DNA of 61,150 nucleotides from Caulobacter sp. UNC279MFTsu5.1. GTDB lineage: Bacteria > Pseudomonadota > Alphaproteobacteria > Caulobacterales > Caulobacteraceae. Of this stretch, positions 46,699 to 54,614 are shown in pieces (positions within the stretch are counted from its first letter, which is position 1; each line of letters begins with the position of its first letter). Made by a program: the position numbers and the translations under genes. A model generated the notes under the pieces. The model worked only from the letters and a program-made list of their open reading frames with translations. It did not search any database and was not told the origin of the DNA. Location of the stretch: contig NZ_FORN01000037.1 in the NCBI RefSeq assembly GCF_900114015.1, positions 1-61,150 on the forward strand, read 5' to 3'.

Positions 46699-48777
46699 TC
46701 AAGCCTCCTTGAACCCCTTGCCCTCGGCGACCAGCCGCTCCAGCAGGGCCGAGGGCTTGAAGTCGTCGCCGAGCTTTTCCTGGAACGCCTTCATCCCCGC
46801 CAGCACCTTGTCCAGCCCCACCAGCTCGCCCCAGAACATCGGACCGCCGGTATAGACCGGCCAGCCGTAGCCGTTGATCCAGACCGTATCGATGTCCGAC
46901 GCCCGGATCGCCTTGCCCTCCTCCAGGATCTTGGCCCCCTCGTTGACCATCGGGTAGAGGCAGCGCTCCAGGATCTCCTGGTCGCCGATCTCGCGGCGCT
47001 GGATCTGGTGCTTCTCGGCGAAGTCCAGGATCACCTGCTCGACCTCCTTGCTCGGCCGGGCGACGCGGTTCTCGTCATAGTCATAGAAGCCCTTGCCGTT
47101 CTTCTGGCCCCGGCGGTCCATCTCGCACAGCACTTCGCGGACGGTGGACGAGCTGGTCTTGGCCGGGTCCCAGCCGATGTCGAGGCCGGCCAGGTCGCTC
47201 ATCGCGAATGGCCCCATCGGCAGGCCGAAGTCGTAAAGCACGCGGTCGACGTCCCAGGGCATGGCCCCTTCCAGGATCAGCTTCTGGGCCTCGCGCTGGC
47301 GCTGGGCCAGCATGCGGTTGCCGACGAAGCCGTGGCAGTTGCCGACCAGAACCGCGACCTTGCCGATCTTCTTGCCGACCTGCATCGCGGTGGCGATCAC
47401 CGACCTGTCGGTCTTGGCCCCGCGCACGATCTCCAGCAGCCGCATCACGTTGGCCGGCGAGAAGAAGTGCAGGCCGATCACGCTCTCCGGACGCGACGTC
47501 GCGGCGGCGATCACGTCGATGTCCAGATACGAGGTGTTGGAGGCCAGGATCGCGCCGGGCTTGGCGATCTTGTCCAGCTTGCCGAACACCTCCTGCTTGA
47601 TCTCCATCAGCTCGAACACGGCCTCGATGATCAGGTCGCAATCGGCCAGGTCCTCCAGGTTCATCGACGGGGTCAGCAGCGCCATGCGCTTTTCGACGTC
47701 GTCCTGGGTCAGGCGGCCCTTTTTGGCGGTGTTCTCATAGTTCTTGCGGATTACCCCCACGCCGCGGTCCAGGTTCTCCGGCTTGGCCTCGATGATCGTC
47801 ACCGGGACGCCGGCGTTGAGGAAGTTCATCGAGATGCCGCCGCCCATGGTGCCGGCGCCGATCACGCCCACCTTCCGGACCGGTAGGATCGGGGTGTCGT
47901 CCGGCACGTCGGGGATCTTGGCGGCCTGGCGCTCGGCGAAGAACACATGGCGCTGGGCGGCCGACTGGCTGCCGGTCATCAGTTCCATGAACAGGCGCCG
48001 CTCTTCCTTCAGCCCCTCGTCGAACGGCAGGTTCACCGCCGCCTCGATGCACTTGATGTTGCTCTCCGGAGCCAGGAAGCCGCGGAACTTGCGGGCGTTG
48101 GCCGCCCGGAATTCGCTGAAGATCTCAGGCTTGCCGCGCGCCGCCTCGACCTTGGCGTTCTGGTCGCGGATACGGGTCAGGGGCTTATCCTCGGCCAGCA
48201 CCACGCGGGCGAAGGCGATGGCCCCGTCGCGCAGCGCGCCCTCCTCGACGATCGAGTCGAACAGGCCCATGGCCAGCGCCGCCTTGGCCGGCACGTGCTG
48301 GCCGGTGGTGACCATTTCCAGCGCCTTCTCGACGCCGACGACGCGCGGCAGGCGCTGGGTGCCGCCGGCTCCAGGCAGCAGGCCGATGTTCACCTCCGGT
48401 AGGCCCGCCTTGGCCGAGGGCACGGCGACGCGGTAGTGGGCCACCAGCGCCACCTCCAGCCCGCCGCCCAGCACCGTGCCGTGGATCGCGGCGACCACCG
48501 GCTTGGGAGAGTTCTCGATGGTGTTCTGCACATCCTGCAGCGACGGCCCGGTCATGGCCTTGCCGAACTCGGTGATGTCGGCGCCGGCGATGAAGGTCTT
48601 GCCCGCGCAGATCAGCACGATGGCCTTGACCGCCGGGTCGGCGATCGCCTGCTCGAACGCGCCCTTCAGCCCCTCGCGCACGGCGGCCGACAGGGCGTTG
48701 ACCGGCGGCGAGTCGAGCGTGACGACCCCGATGTCGCCCTCGACGGTCAGATCCGTGACGTTGTTGATCGCGGCCAT
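46699..48777 (-). CDS. Multifunctional enoyl-CoA hydratase/3-hydroxyacyl-CoA dehydrogenase (FadB/FadJ-like)
   Basis: The protein has 692 residues. The N-terminal crotonase domain has IHGTVLGGGLEVAL and GLPEVNIGLLPGAGGTQRLPR, holding the two catalytic Glu (counterparts of E. coli FadB Glu119/Glu139). A linker follows, then the NAD-binding hydroxyacyl-CoA dehydrogenase domain from about residue 300 (VRKVGVIGAGTMGGGISMNFLNAG, LHFFSPANVMRLLEIVRG with catalytic His) and a C-terminal helical domain ending KGFKEA. It performs two steps of beta-oxidation and would act on the acyl-CoA from the neighbouring synthetase. Start ATG 48777 with GTGGAG 7 nt upstream. No thiolase is adjacent. Confidence 0.92.
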   Translation of the reverse strand: MAAINNVTDLTVEGDIGVVTLDSPPVNALSAAVREGLKGAFEQAIADPAVKAIVLICAGKTFIAGADITEFGKAMTGPSLQDVQNTIENSPKPVVAAIHGTVLGGGLEVALVAHYRVAVPSAKAGLPEVNIGLLPGAGGTQRLPRVVGVEKALEMVTTGQHVPAKAALAMGLFDSIVEEGALRDGAIAFARVVLAEDKPLTRIRDQNAKVEAARGKPEIFSEFRAANARKFRGFLAPESNIKCIEAAVNLPFDEGLKEERRLFMELMTGSQSAAQRHVFFAERQAAKIPDVPDDTPILPVRKVGVIGAGTMGGGISMNFLNAGVPVTIIEAKPENLDRGVGVIRKNYENTAKKGRLTQDDVEKRMALLTPSMNLEDLADCDLIIEAVFELMEIKQEVFGKLDKIAKPGAILASNTSYLDIDVIAAATSRPESVIGLHFFSPANVMRLLEIVRGAKTDRSVIATAMQVGKKIGKVAVLVGNCHGFVGNRMLAQRQREAQKLILEGAMPWDVDRVLYDFGLPMGPFAMSDLAGLDIGWDPAKTSSSTVREVLCEMDRRGQKNGKGFYDYDENRVARPSKEVEQVILDFAEKHQIQRREIGDQEILERCLYPMVNEGAKILEEGKAIRASDIDTVWINGYGWPVYTGGPMFWGELVGLDKVLAGMKAFQEKLGDDFKPSALLERLVAEGKGFKEA

Positions 48778-48809
48778 GGCGTGCTCCACCCCTAGGTTGG
48801 CGTTCTTGC

Positions 48810-48828
48810 GTTTGAACGATTGTTTGAA
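48810..48828 (-). promoter_or_regulatory. Candidate operator upstream of the FadB-like gene
   Basis: On the minus strand it reads TTCAAACAATCGTTCAAAC, with a TTCAAAC direct repeat and AAC-AATC-GTT arms. It is 33-51 nt before the start codon. Nine initial bases and the GTT at the same spacing match the motif before the SDR gene (9645-9663). Confidence 0.4.
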
Positions 48829-49206
48829 GCAAACCCTGCACGACCCGCCGCCGAAGTCCAGAGGTCCGTAACGGCGCCGGAAATTTAGGCGCCCAGCCAT
48901 TGACGCCGCCGAACTCATACTTGAAATTCGAAAACCTAAGTTTCAGCCGGAGCCAATCCGTGCGGGGCGGGGGGAAGCCGCCGAGCCGAGCGCCCGCCGC
49001 CGTCGCGGAGCCTCCGGCATGAGGTCCGACTGTCGAGAGCGTACGCGTGAGAGAAGGGCTTCGGGGCGCGGCTTGCACGCGTCCCCCGTCTTCGAAGCCC
49101 GCCCCTGACGCGCACGCGGCGCGCCGTTCCGGCGTGTCGACTAGGTGAAGCGCACTCGGCGCGGGAGCCCCCTCCCGCGCCGTTTTCTTGCAAGGCCTGT
49201 CCCCGA
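48829..49206. other. Gene-free stretch containing a possible plus-strand transcript
   Basis: No ORF longer than 30 codons fits. On the plus strand TTGACG (48900-48905) with a loosely matched -10 about 16 nt further, a GC-rich folded region (48960-49150) and an orphan terminator (49157-49188) could mark a small RNA of about 250 nt. A 29-codon Arg-rich frame starts at ATG 49019, but nothing supports translation. Confidence 0.35.
49157..49188 (+). terminator. Orphan intrinsic terminator, plus strand
   Basis: An 11-bp perfect stem CGGCGCGGGAG / CTCCCGCGCCG with loop CCCC is followed by TTTTCTT. The T-tract is only on the plus side, and no plus-strand gene lies upstream for more than 2 kb, so it must terminate an unannotated transcript or antisense RNA. 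Confidence 0.75.
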
Positions 49207-50433
49207 CTAAGCGTTGCTCTCCGTCAGCGCCGCATAGACCAGCGTCCGCAGCTCGCGCCGGATCGGATAGGCCGAGGACGGGATCAGCTGGGTCATGAAC
49301 ACCACCGCCAGGTCCTCGACCGGATCGATCCAGAAGGCGGTGGACGCCATGCCGCCCCAGAAATATTCGCCCAGCGAGCCTAGGTTCTTCGTCCGCGCCT
49401 GGTCCACCGTCATGGCGAAGCCGAGGCCGAAGCCCAGGCCCTCGAACACCGCCTCGCTGAACAGCGACTTGGACATCTGGGTCAGTTCCCGCCCGCCCGG
49501 CAGGTGGTTCATGGTCATCAGCTTCAGGGTCTTGGGGCTGACGATCCGCGCTCCGTCCAGTTCGCCGCCGTTCAGCAGCATGCGGCAGAACCGCATGTAG
49601 TCGTCCGCGGTCGAGACCAGGCCGCCGCCGCCGGACTTCACCGACGGCTCGGACAGGTAGCGGCTGGTGGTCGGATCGTCCTGCAGCACCACCTCGCCCC
49701 TGGGATTGAGGGTGTAGCAGGCGGTGAAGCGATGGCGCTGGTCGTCGGGCACGAAGAAGCCGGTGTCGGTCATCTTCAGCGGATCAAAGATCCTCTCCTT
49801 CAGGAACAGGTCGAACGGCTGGCCCGAGATCGCCTGCACCAGGTAGCCCAGCACGTCGGTGGCCACCGAATAGTTCCAGGCCTGGCCCGGCGAGAATTCC
49901 AGCGGCACGGTTCCCAGGGCCTCGACGAAGCCCTCCAGCCCGCCCTCGCTGTCGACCCCGTCCAGCTTCAGCTTGCGATAGGCGGCGTCGACGTTGGAGC
50001 GCTGCTGGAAGCCGTAGGTCAGGCCGCTGGTATGGCGCAGCAGGTCGATGATCCGCATCGGCTGGTCGACCGGCTGGGTCAGGAACGCGCCCGCCACGCC
50101 GGCCTGGAACACGCCCAGCGTCTTCCACGACGGGATGAACCGGTGCACCGGATCGTCCAGCGCCACCTTGCCCTCCTCGACCAGCATCATGAAGGCGATC
50201 GAGGTGATCGGCTTGGTCATCGAATAGATGCGGAACAGGCTGTCGGCCTGCAGCGGCAGCCCGCGCTCCTTGTCGGCCGCGCCCAAGATCGTCGTGTGCG
50301 CCAGCTGGCCGCGACGCCACACCTGGACCAGGGCGCAGGGCAGCTTTCCGGGCGCCACGTAGCGCTCCTGGATGAAGGCGCCGATGCGCTTCAGTCGGTC
50401 GGACGACAGACCCACGGCTTCAGGCGTGCTCAA
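49207..50433 (-). CDS. Serine hydrolase, beta-lactamase class C fold
   Basis: The 408-residue penicillin-binding-like hydrolase carries the SxxK nucleophile as FRIYSMTKPI (Ser71), a Tyr block WNYSVATDVLGYLV (Y-S-V in place of Y-S-N), and a late GGMASTAFWIDPVEDLAVVFMTQ block for the third motif. It has no signal peptide from the start used here. It resembles the EstB/esterase subgroup rather than true beta-lactamases, so ester hydrolysis is likely. I select TTG 50433 because AGGAGG sits 9 nt upstream. Longer starts give an Arg-rich tail. It is divergent from the double-TetR gene and possibly controlled by it. Confidence 0.83.
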   Translation of the reverse strand: MSTPEAVGLSSDRLKRIGAFIQERYVAPGKLPCALVQVWRRGQLAHTTILGAADKERGLPLQADSLFRIYSMTKPITSIAFMMLVEEGKVALDDPVHRFIPSWKTLGVFQAGVAGAFLTQPVDQPMRIIDLLRHTSGLTYGFQQRSNVDAAYRKLKLDGVDSEGGLEGFVEALGTVPLEFSPGQAWNYSVATDVLGYLVQAISGQPFDLFLKERIFDPLKMTDTGFFVPDDQRHRFTACYTLNPRGEVVLQDDPTTSRYLSEPSVKSGGGGLVSTADDYMRFCRMLLNGGELDGARIVSPKTLKLMTMNHLPGGRELTQMSKSLFSEAVFEGLGFGLGFAMTVDQARTKNLGSLGEYFWGGMASTAFWIDPVEDLAVVFMTQLIPSSAYPIRRELRTLVYAALTESNA

Positions 50434-50791
50434 GACGGTATCCCTCCTGCGGCCGCTCCCAAGGAGCCGGCGTGCTGTTCTTGGCGACGATCGAAGAGGC
50501 CGCATGTCGCAACACGGCCTTCGCCCCGATCAGGCGCATATCGATTGAAAACGAGGGAGCGGAGATGGGCAAGCACTTGCGCGACAGGCCGCCGCCAACG
50601 GACGCTCCCAGACGTCCTGGGCCTTCGAACCACGCCGTCGCCTCAATCGCGCAACACGGCTGCAAGATTCCGCGCGCACGAAAGCGGCGACCAAGCGCGC
50701 CGCCCGCCTTGTCGTGAAGGCCGGGCTTCCTAAATCTGGACCCACGGGTCCAAGGGACTCGCGCACGGGCCGCCAACAAGGGGGGCGACTT
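50434..50791. other. Divergent control region
   Basis: These 358 bases lie between the serine hydrolase and double-TetR genes. The clear element is the palindrome at 50737-50752. No convincing sigma-70 promoter pair and no terminator are seen. Confidence 0.5.
50737..50752. promoter_or_regulatory. Palindromic operator candidate for the double-TetR regulator
   Basis: TGGACCC-AC-GGGTCCA is a perfect 7-bp inverted repeat with 2-bp centre, a size and symmetry typical of TetR-family operators. It lies 40 nt before the regulator start and in the shared upstream region of the serine hydrolase. Confidence 0.6.
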
Positions 50792-52033
50792 ATGGACGAC
50801 GGCCGGATCGCAAGCCCCGCCACCGAGCGGTACACGAAGAAGAAAGAGGCGATCCTCGCCGCGGCCACGGCGATCCTGAACCGCCAGGGCGTAAAGGGCA
50901 TGACCCTGGCCGACGTCGCCGCCAAGGTCGGGCTGATCACCACCAGCGTCACCTACTACTACCGCAAGAAGGACGACCTAGCCGCCGCCTGCTTCATGCG
51001 CGGCCTGGAGCGCTTCGACGCCCTGGTCACCGAGGCCGCCAAGGCGCCCGACGCCCCCGGCCGCCTGCTGAAATTCCTCGACCTCCATCTGGACCTGAAC
51101 CGCCGGGTGCGCCTGGGCGAGGCCGCGCCCCTGACCAGCTTCACCGAGATGCGGGCCCTGAAGGAGCCGCTGCGCGGCTCGGTGCAAGGGGCGTTCAACG
51201 ACCTGTTCCGCCGGGTGCGCGGCTTCTTCGAGGGTCCCGAGTTCGACCACCTGGACAAGCGCGACCGCAACGCCCGCACCCACCTGCTGCTGGAGCAGGT
51301 GTTCTGGTCGGGCTCGTGGCTGCGCCGCTACGACGTCGACGACTATGGCCGCGTGCGCGACAAGATGTACGACATCCTGGTCAACGGCCTGGCCCCGAAG
51401 GGCGCCGGCGGCCACGCCGCCTGGGCGCCGGTGGCCCTGCCCGACCCGACGCCGCAGTCGCCCGACGGCCAGGAATGGCGCGAGACCTTCCTGGTCGCCG
51501 CCACCCGGCTGATCAACCAGCGCGGCTATCGCGGGGCCTCTGTCGAGGACATCTCGGCCCAGCTGAACGTCACCAAGGGCTCGTTCTACCACCACCACGA
51601 GGACAAGGACGCCCTGGTGGTCGAGTGCTTCGAGCGCACCTTCGCCGTCACCCGCAAGGCCCAGGCCGACGCCCGCGCCCTGGCCGGGGACAGCTGGGAG
51701 CAGCTGTCGTCGGCGACCGCGGCCCTGGTCGCCTACCAGCTGTCGGACCACGGACCGCTGCTGCGCGCCTCGTCGATGGGCGCCCTGCCGATCGAGATCC
51801 GCCACGAGATGGCCCAGGGCTACAATCGCGGCTCGGAGCGCTTCGCGGCGATCATCTCCGACGGCGTGGCCGAGGGCTCGATCCGGGCGGCGGACCCGAT
51901 GATCGCGGCCCACATGATCAATTCGATGCTCAATGCGGCGGCGTCCTTGGGGATCTGGGTCCCCGGCCTGGAACACGACGAAGCGGCCAGGCTGTTCGCC
52001 CGGCCGCTGCTGACGGGATTGTTTTCGCGGTAA
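50792..52033 (+). CDS. Transcriptional regulator with two tandem TetR modules
   Basis: The 413-residue protein is about twice the normal TetR length. Module 1 has its HTH at about 32-60 (GMTLADVAAKVGLITTSVTYYYRKKDDL) and a ligand-binding region to about 205. A short Pro-rich linker follows (PDPTPQSPDGQEW), then module 2 with HTH at about 240-268 (GASVEDISAQLNVTKGSFYHHHEDKDAL) and its own effector domain. Such fused TetR pairs act as pseudo-dimers within one chain. The ATG at 50792 has AAGGGGGG 8 nt upstream. A palindrome just upstream suggests autoregulation. The effector may be a fatty acyl-CoA (inference from neighbours). Confidence 0.87.
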   Translation: MDDGRIASPATERYTKKKEAILAAATAILNRQGVKGMTLADVAAKVGLITTSVTYYYRKKDDLAAACFMRGLERFDALVTEAAKAPDAPGRLLKFLDLHLDLNRRVRLGEAAPLTSFTEMRALKEPLRGSVQGAFNDLFRRVRGFFEGPEFDHLDKRDRNARTHLLLEQVFWSGSWLRRYDVDDYGRVRDKMYDILVNGLAPKGAGGHAAWAPVALPDPTPQSPDGQEWRETFLVAATRLINQRGYRGASVEDISAQLNVTKGSFYHHHEDKDALVVECFERTFAVTRKAQADARALAGDSWEQLSSATAALVAYQLSDHGPLLRASSMGALPIEIRHEMAQGYNRGSERFAAIISDGVAEGSIRAADPMIAAHMINSMLNAAASLGIWVPGLEHDEAARLFARPLLTGLFSR

Positions 52034-52471
52034 TTCTCCCTCTCCCGGAGGGAGAGGGCGGGGCCCGCCGCGCAGCGGTGGGAGGGTGAGGGATTACGCC
52101 TTCGCCGATTTCGCACAGACGCTCTGCCGGCACGCCGCCAGACCGGCCCAGAGGGTCGCCGGTGAACGAGGCGCAGCCGAGGTCCGGGCGGTCCGGTCAG
52201 TGAAAATAATCGCCGCGCCGGTGTCGCAAAACCCGGCCCCTGGTTCGTCATCTCTCCGAAGACCGAACGGCGGCGCCCGGAAGGGGCCGCGCGCCATCAA
52301 CCGCCGGGAGAGAAAATTGCGATGACGTCCCGCCCTTCCATCTCGGCGCCTTCATCCCCAATTGAACGAACGCCGATCGGTCGCGAGGGTCGAGCGGCGG
52401 TTGTTCTTGGGGATTCGGCGATGAGCCTCCCGGCGATCGAGCGCGCGACAGGCGCTTCATGGCGGCCGAAC
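52034..52471. other. Gene-free stretch upstream of the efflux operon
   Basis: It holds the CCCTCTCCC-GGA-GGGAGAGGG palindrome (52038-52058) after the TetR stop. After that I see no supported gene. A frame from ATG 52322 (with GGGAGAG upstream) runs into marR in the wrong frame and is treated as spurious. Confidence 0.5.
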
Positions 52472-52512
52472 ATATCGCTAAGCAATTTGACTATTAATCC
52501 GCTTAGCGATAT
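52472..52512. promoter_or_regulatory. MarR operator pair: 12-bp perfect inverted repeat
   Basis: ATATCGCTAAGC (52472-52483) and GCTTAGCGATAT (52501-52512) are exact complements separated by 17 bases. Each arm also contains a small palindromic core GCT-W-AGC, so either arm could bind one MarR dimer. They bracket the -35 element and cover the -10 of the promoter. Confidence 0.75.
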
Positions 52513-52515
52513 AGA
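52487..52515 (+). promoter_or_regulatory. Sigma-70 promoter of the marR-efflux operon
   Basis: TTGACT (52487-52492), 17 nt, TATAGA (52510-52515). The expected start of transcription, near 52522, is almost at the ATG (52524), so the mRNA may be leaderless. Confidence 0.75.
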
Positions 52516-52523
52516 TCACAACC

Positions 52524-53033
52524 ATGACGACCGGCGATCCCGACCCACGAGAGGCATGGCGCGTGTCGCACACGCCCCGCGATCCGATCGGCCAGCGCCT
52601 GAAGACCATCTCGATGCTGACGCGTCAGATCGGCCGCAAGATCGGCGAGAGCCTGGGCGTCAACGTCACCGACATGGCGGCGCTGGAGCACCTGCTGAAC
52701 AACGGGCCGATGACGCCCGGCCAGCTGGCCGAGCATCTGAAGGTCACGACCGCGGCCGCCACCCAGATCGTCGATCGCCTGGAGCGGGCCGGCCACGTCG
52801 CCCGGGAGCGGCGGACCCACGACCGGCGCAAGGTCTGCGTCGTGCCGGTGGCGGCCTCGCTCGACCGGGCCTTCGCGCAGCTGGCGCCGATGATCGATGG
52901 GCTGGACGCGGTCATCGCCCCCCTGTCATCCGGCGAGCGGCAGATCATCGAACGCTTTCTGGACCAGGTCGTCGACGTCTACGGAGCCGTCGCCGGCCTT
53001 CCGTCGTCGCCGGCTTCCCCGCCCCACTGTTGA
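52524..53033 (+). CDS. MarR family transcriptional regulator
   Basis: The 169-residue protein has the winged helix at about 45-110: MAALEHLLNNGPMTPGQLAEHLKVTTAAATQIVDRLERAGHVARERRTHDRRKVCV, including the DRR-K wing signature. Flanking helices form the dimer interface. It is the first gene of an operon with the outer-membrane, fusion and RND genes. The operator pair in its promoter indicates autorepression, and derepression by a small phenolic or drug-like ligand is the usual MarR logic. ATG 52524. The start has no Shine-Dalgarno sequence, consistent with a leaderless mRNA. Confidence 0.92.
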   Translation: MTTGDPDPREAWRVSHTPRDPIGQRLKTISMLTRQIGRKIGESLGVNVTDMAALEHLLNNGPMTPGQLAEHLKVTTAAATQIVDRLERAGHVARERRTHDRRKVCVVPVAASLDRAFAQLAPMIDGLDAVIAPLSSGERQIIERFLDQVVDVYGAVAGLPSSPASPPHC

Positions 53034-53084
53034 AATCGATCCCGACCGTCCTCCCCTTTCGGTCGCGCCTGCAGGTGATTGTTG

Positions 53085-54614
53085 ATGAGTGAGATCATGA
53101 CCGGAGAGCGCGGGCGCCCTCGGCCATCCCGATCCGGCGCCTCGATGCTGGCCCTGGGCCTGGCGGGCCTGGCCGTGGCCGGCTGCGTGAACACCCCGCG
53201 CCCGACGCCCGACACCCGCCTGCCGGCCGCCTACGAGACGCCCGCCGGTGCGACCCAGGCGGACCTCGACCGCTGGTGGACCAGCTTCAACGATCCGCAG
53301 CTGACCAGCCTGATCGAGACAGCGCTGGACAAGGCCCCCGACGCCCGCACCGCCGCCGCGGTGCTGGACGAGGCTCGCGCCGTGCGCCGGGGCCAGGTGC
53401 GCCAGATCTGGATCCCCGGCACGCCCCTGACCGGCGACGCCGGCCGCACCCACACGAAGATCCTCAGCCAGACCGTTCCCAGCGGCGGCATCCCCTTCAC
53501 CCGGGGCGGCGACAGCGACAGCTACAACGCCAACTTCGACGTCAGCTGGGAACTGGACCTGTTCGGCCGCAAGCGGGCCGGCCTGGGCGTGGTCAACAAC
53601 GACTTCGCCGCCGCCCGCTTCGCCTATGAAGGGGCCCGCGCCTCGCTGGCCGCCAACGTCGCCCAGTCCTATTTCGAGGCCCGCGGCCTGGCCGTGCAGC
53701 TGGACGACGCCCGCCAGACCGAGCGCATCAACACTTCGCTGCGCGACTTCGCCGTCAAGAAGGCCAATGCCGGCCTGGTCGCCACCTCCGAAGCCGACCG
53801 CGCCGAGGCCGACCTGGCCGACACCCAGGCCCGCGCCGCCAACCTGGAGGCCCAGCTGGATGCGGCCCGCCGCAGCCTGCTGATCCTGGTCGGACGCGGG
53901 ATCGACCCGCTGGCCAGCCTGCCGGTCGACGCCAGGCTGGACCTGGCCCCGCCCGTGCCCGCCGCCATCCCCGGCGACCTGCTGGGCCGCCGCCCGGACG
54001 TGCGCGAGGCGGGGGCCCGCCTGGCCTCGGCCTCCGGCACGCTGAAGGTCAACGAGCTGGCGCTGCCGCCGACCTTCAACATCACCCCCGGTGTCGGGCT
54101 GTCCAAGAGCGTGTCGCCCAGTTTCGGCGGAGGCAGCGGCAAGAGTTCGACCTCCACCTCCACCTGGACCATCGGGGCCAATGTCTCGATCCCGGTGCTG
54201 AACATCCCGGCCCTGCTGGCCGACATCGACGCCCAGAACGCCCGCACCCGGCAGGCCGCCATCGCCTACGAGAAGACGGTGCAGACCGCCTATGGCGAGG
54301 CCGAGAACGCCATGCTGCAACTGGCCGCCGACCAGCGCCGCGTCGACCTGCTGACCGCCGGCGAAGCCCGGGCCCAGCGCGCCTACGACGCCAACCGCAA
54401 GGGCTACGGCCTGGGCCTGATCGACCTGACCACCACCCTGCAGGCCGAACAGTCCTGGCGCGCCTCGCGCGCCGCCCTGACCGGCGCGCGGACCGACGCC
54501 CTGCTGCACGCCGTCCAGACCTACAAGGCGCTGGGCGGCGGCTGGTCGCCAGCTTCCGTCTCTTCCCAAAACGTCGCGCAGGGCGCGGCTCCGGCCCAAG
54601 TTTCCTCGAAATGA
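53085..54614 (+). CDS. Outer-membrane efflux lipoprotein (NodT/OMF family)
   Basis: The 509-residue protein has an N-terminal lipoprotein signal with lipobox VAGC (Cys34 from the ATG at 53085), then two OEP repeats. The first contains LDRWWTSFNDPQLTSLIETAL and the second begins after ARRSLLILVGRGIDPLASLPVD. LLGRRPDVREAGARLASASG and ANRKGYGLGLIDLTTTLQAEQSWRAS are family signatures. It is the TolC-like channel of a tripartite pump with the next two genes. In-frame starts TTG 53079, ATG 53085 and ATG 53097 are all possible. The gene ends overlapping the next start (ATGA). Confidence 0.9.
   Translation: MSEIMTGERGRPRPSRSGASMLALGLAGLAVAGCVNTPRPTPDTRLPAAYETPAGATQADLDRWWTSFNDPQLTSLIETALDKAPDARTAAAVLDEARAVRRGQVRQIWIPGTPLTGDAGRTHTKILSQTVPSGGIPFTRGGDSDSYNANFDVSWELDLFGRKRAGLGVVNNDFAAARFAYEGARASLAANVAQSYFEARGLAVQLDDARQTERINTSLRDFAVKKANAGLVATSEADRAEADLADTQARAANLEAQLDAARRSLLILVGRGIDPLASLPVDARLDLAPPVPAAIPGDLLGRRPDVREAGARLASASGTLKVNELALPPTFNITPGVGLSKSVSPSFGGGSGKSSTSTSTWTIGANVSIPVLNIPALLADIDAQNARTRQAAIAYEKTVQTAYGEAENAMLQLAADQRRVDLLTAGEARAQRAYDANRKGYGLGLIDLTTTLQAEQSWRASRAALTGARTDALLHAVQTYKALGGGWSPASVSSQNVAQGAAPAQVSSK

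Noticed and set aside
44980..47886. Plus-strand ORF of 968 codons opposite the acyl-CoA synthetase and FadB-like genes
   Set aside because: It spans two real minus-strand genes and a repeat, which a real gene would not.
52322..53092. 256-codon ORF with a GGGAGAG site before its ATG
   Set aside because: It overlaps all of marR in another frame, where marR has full family motifs.
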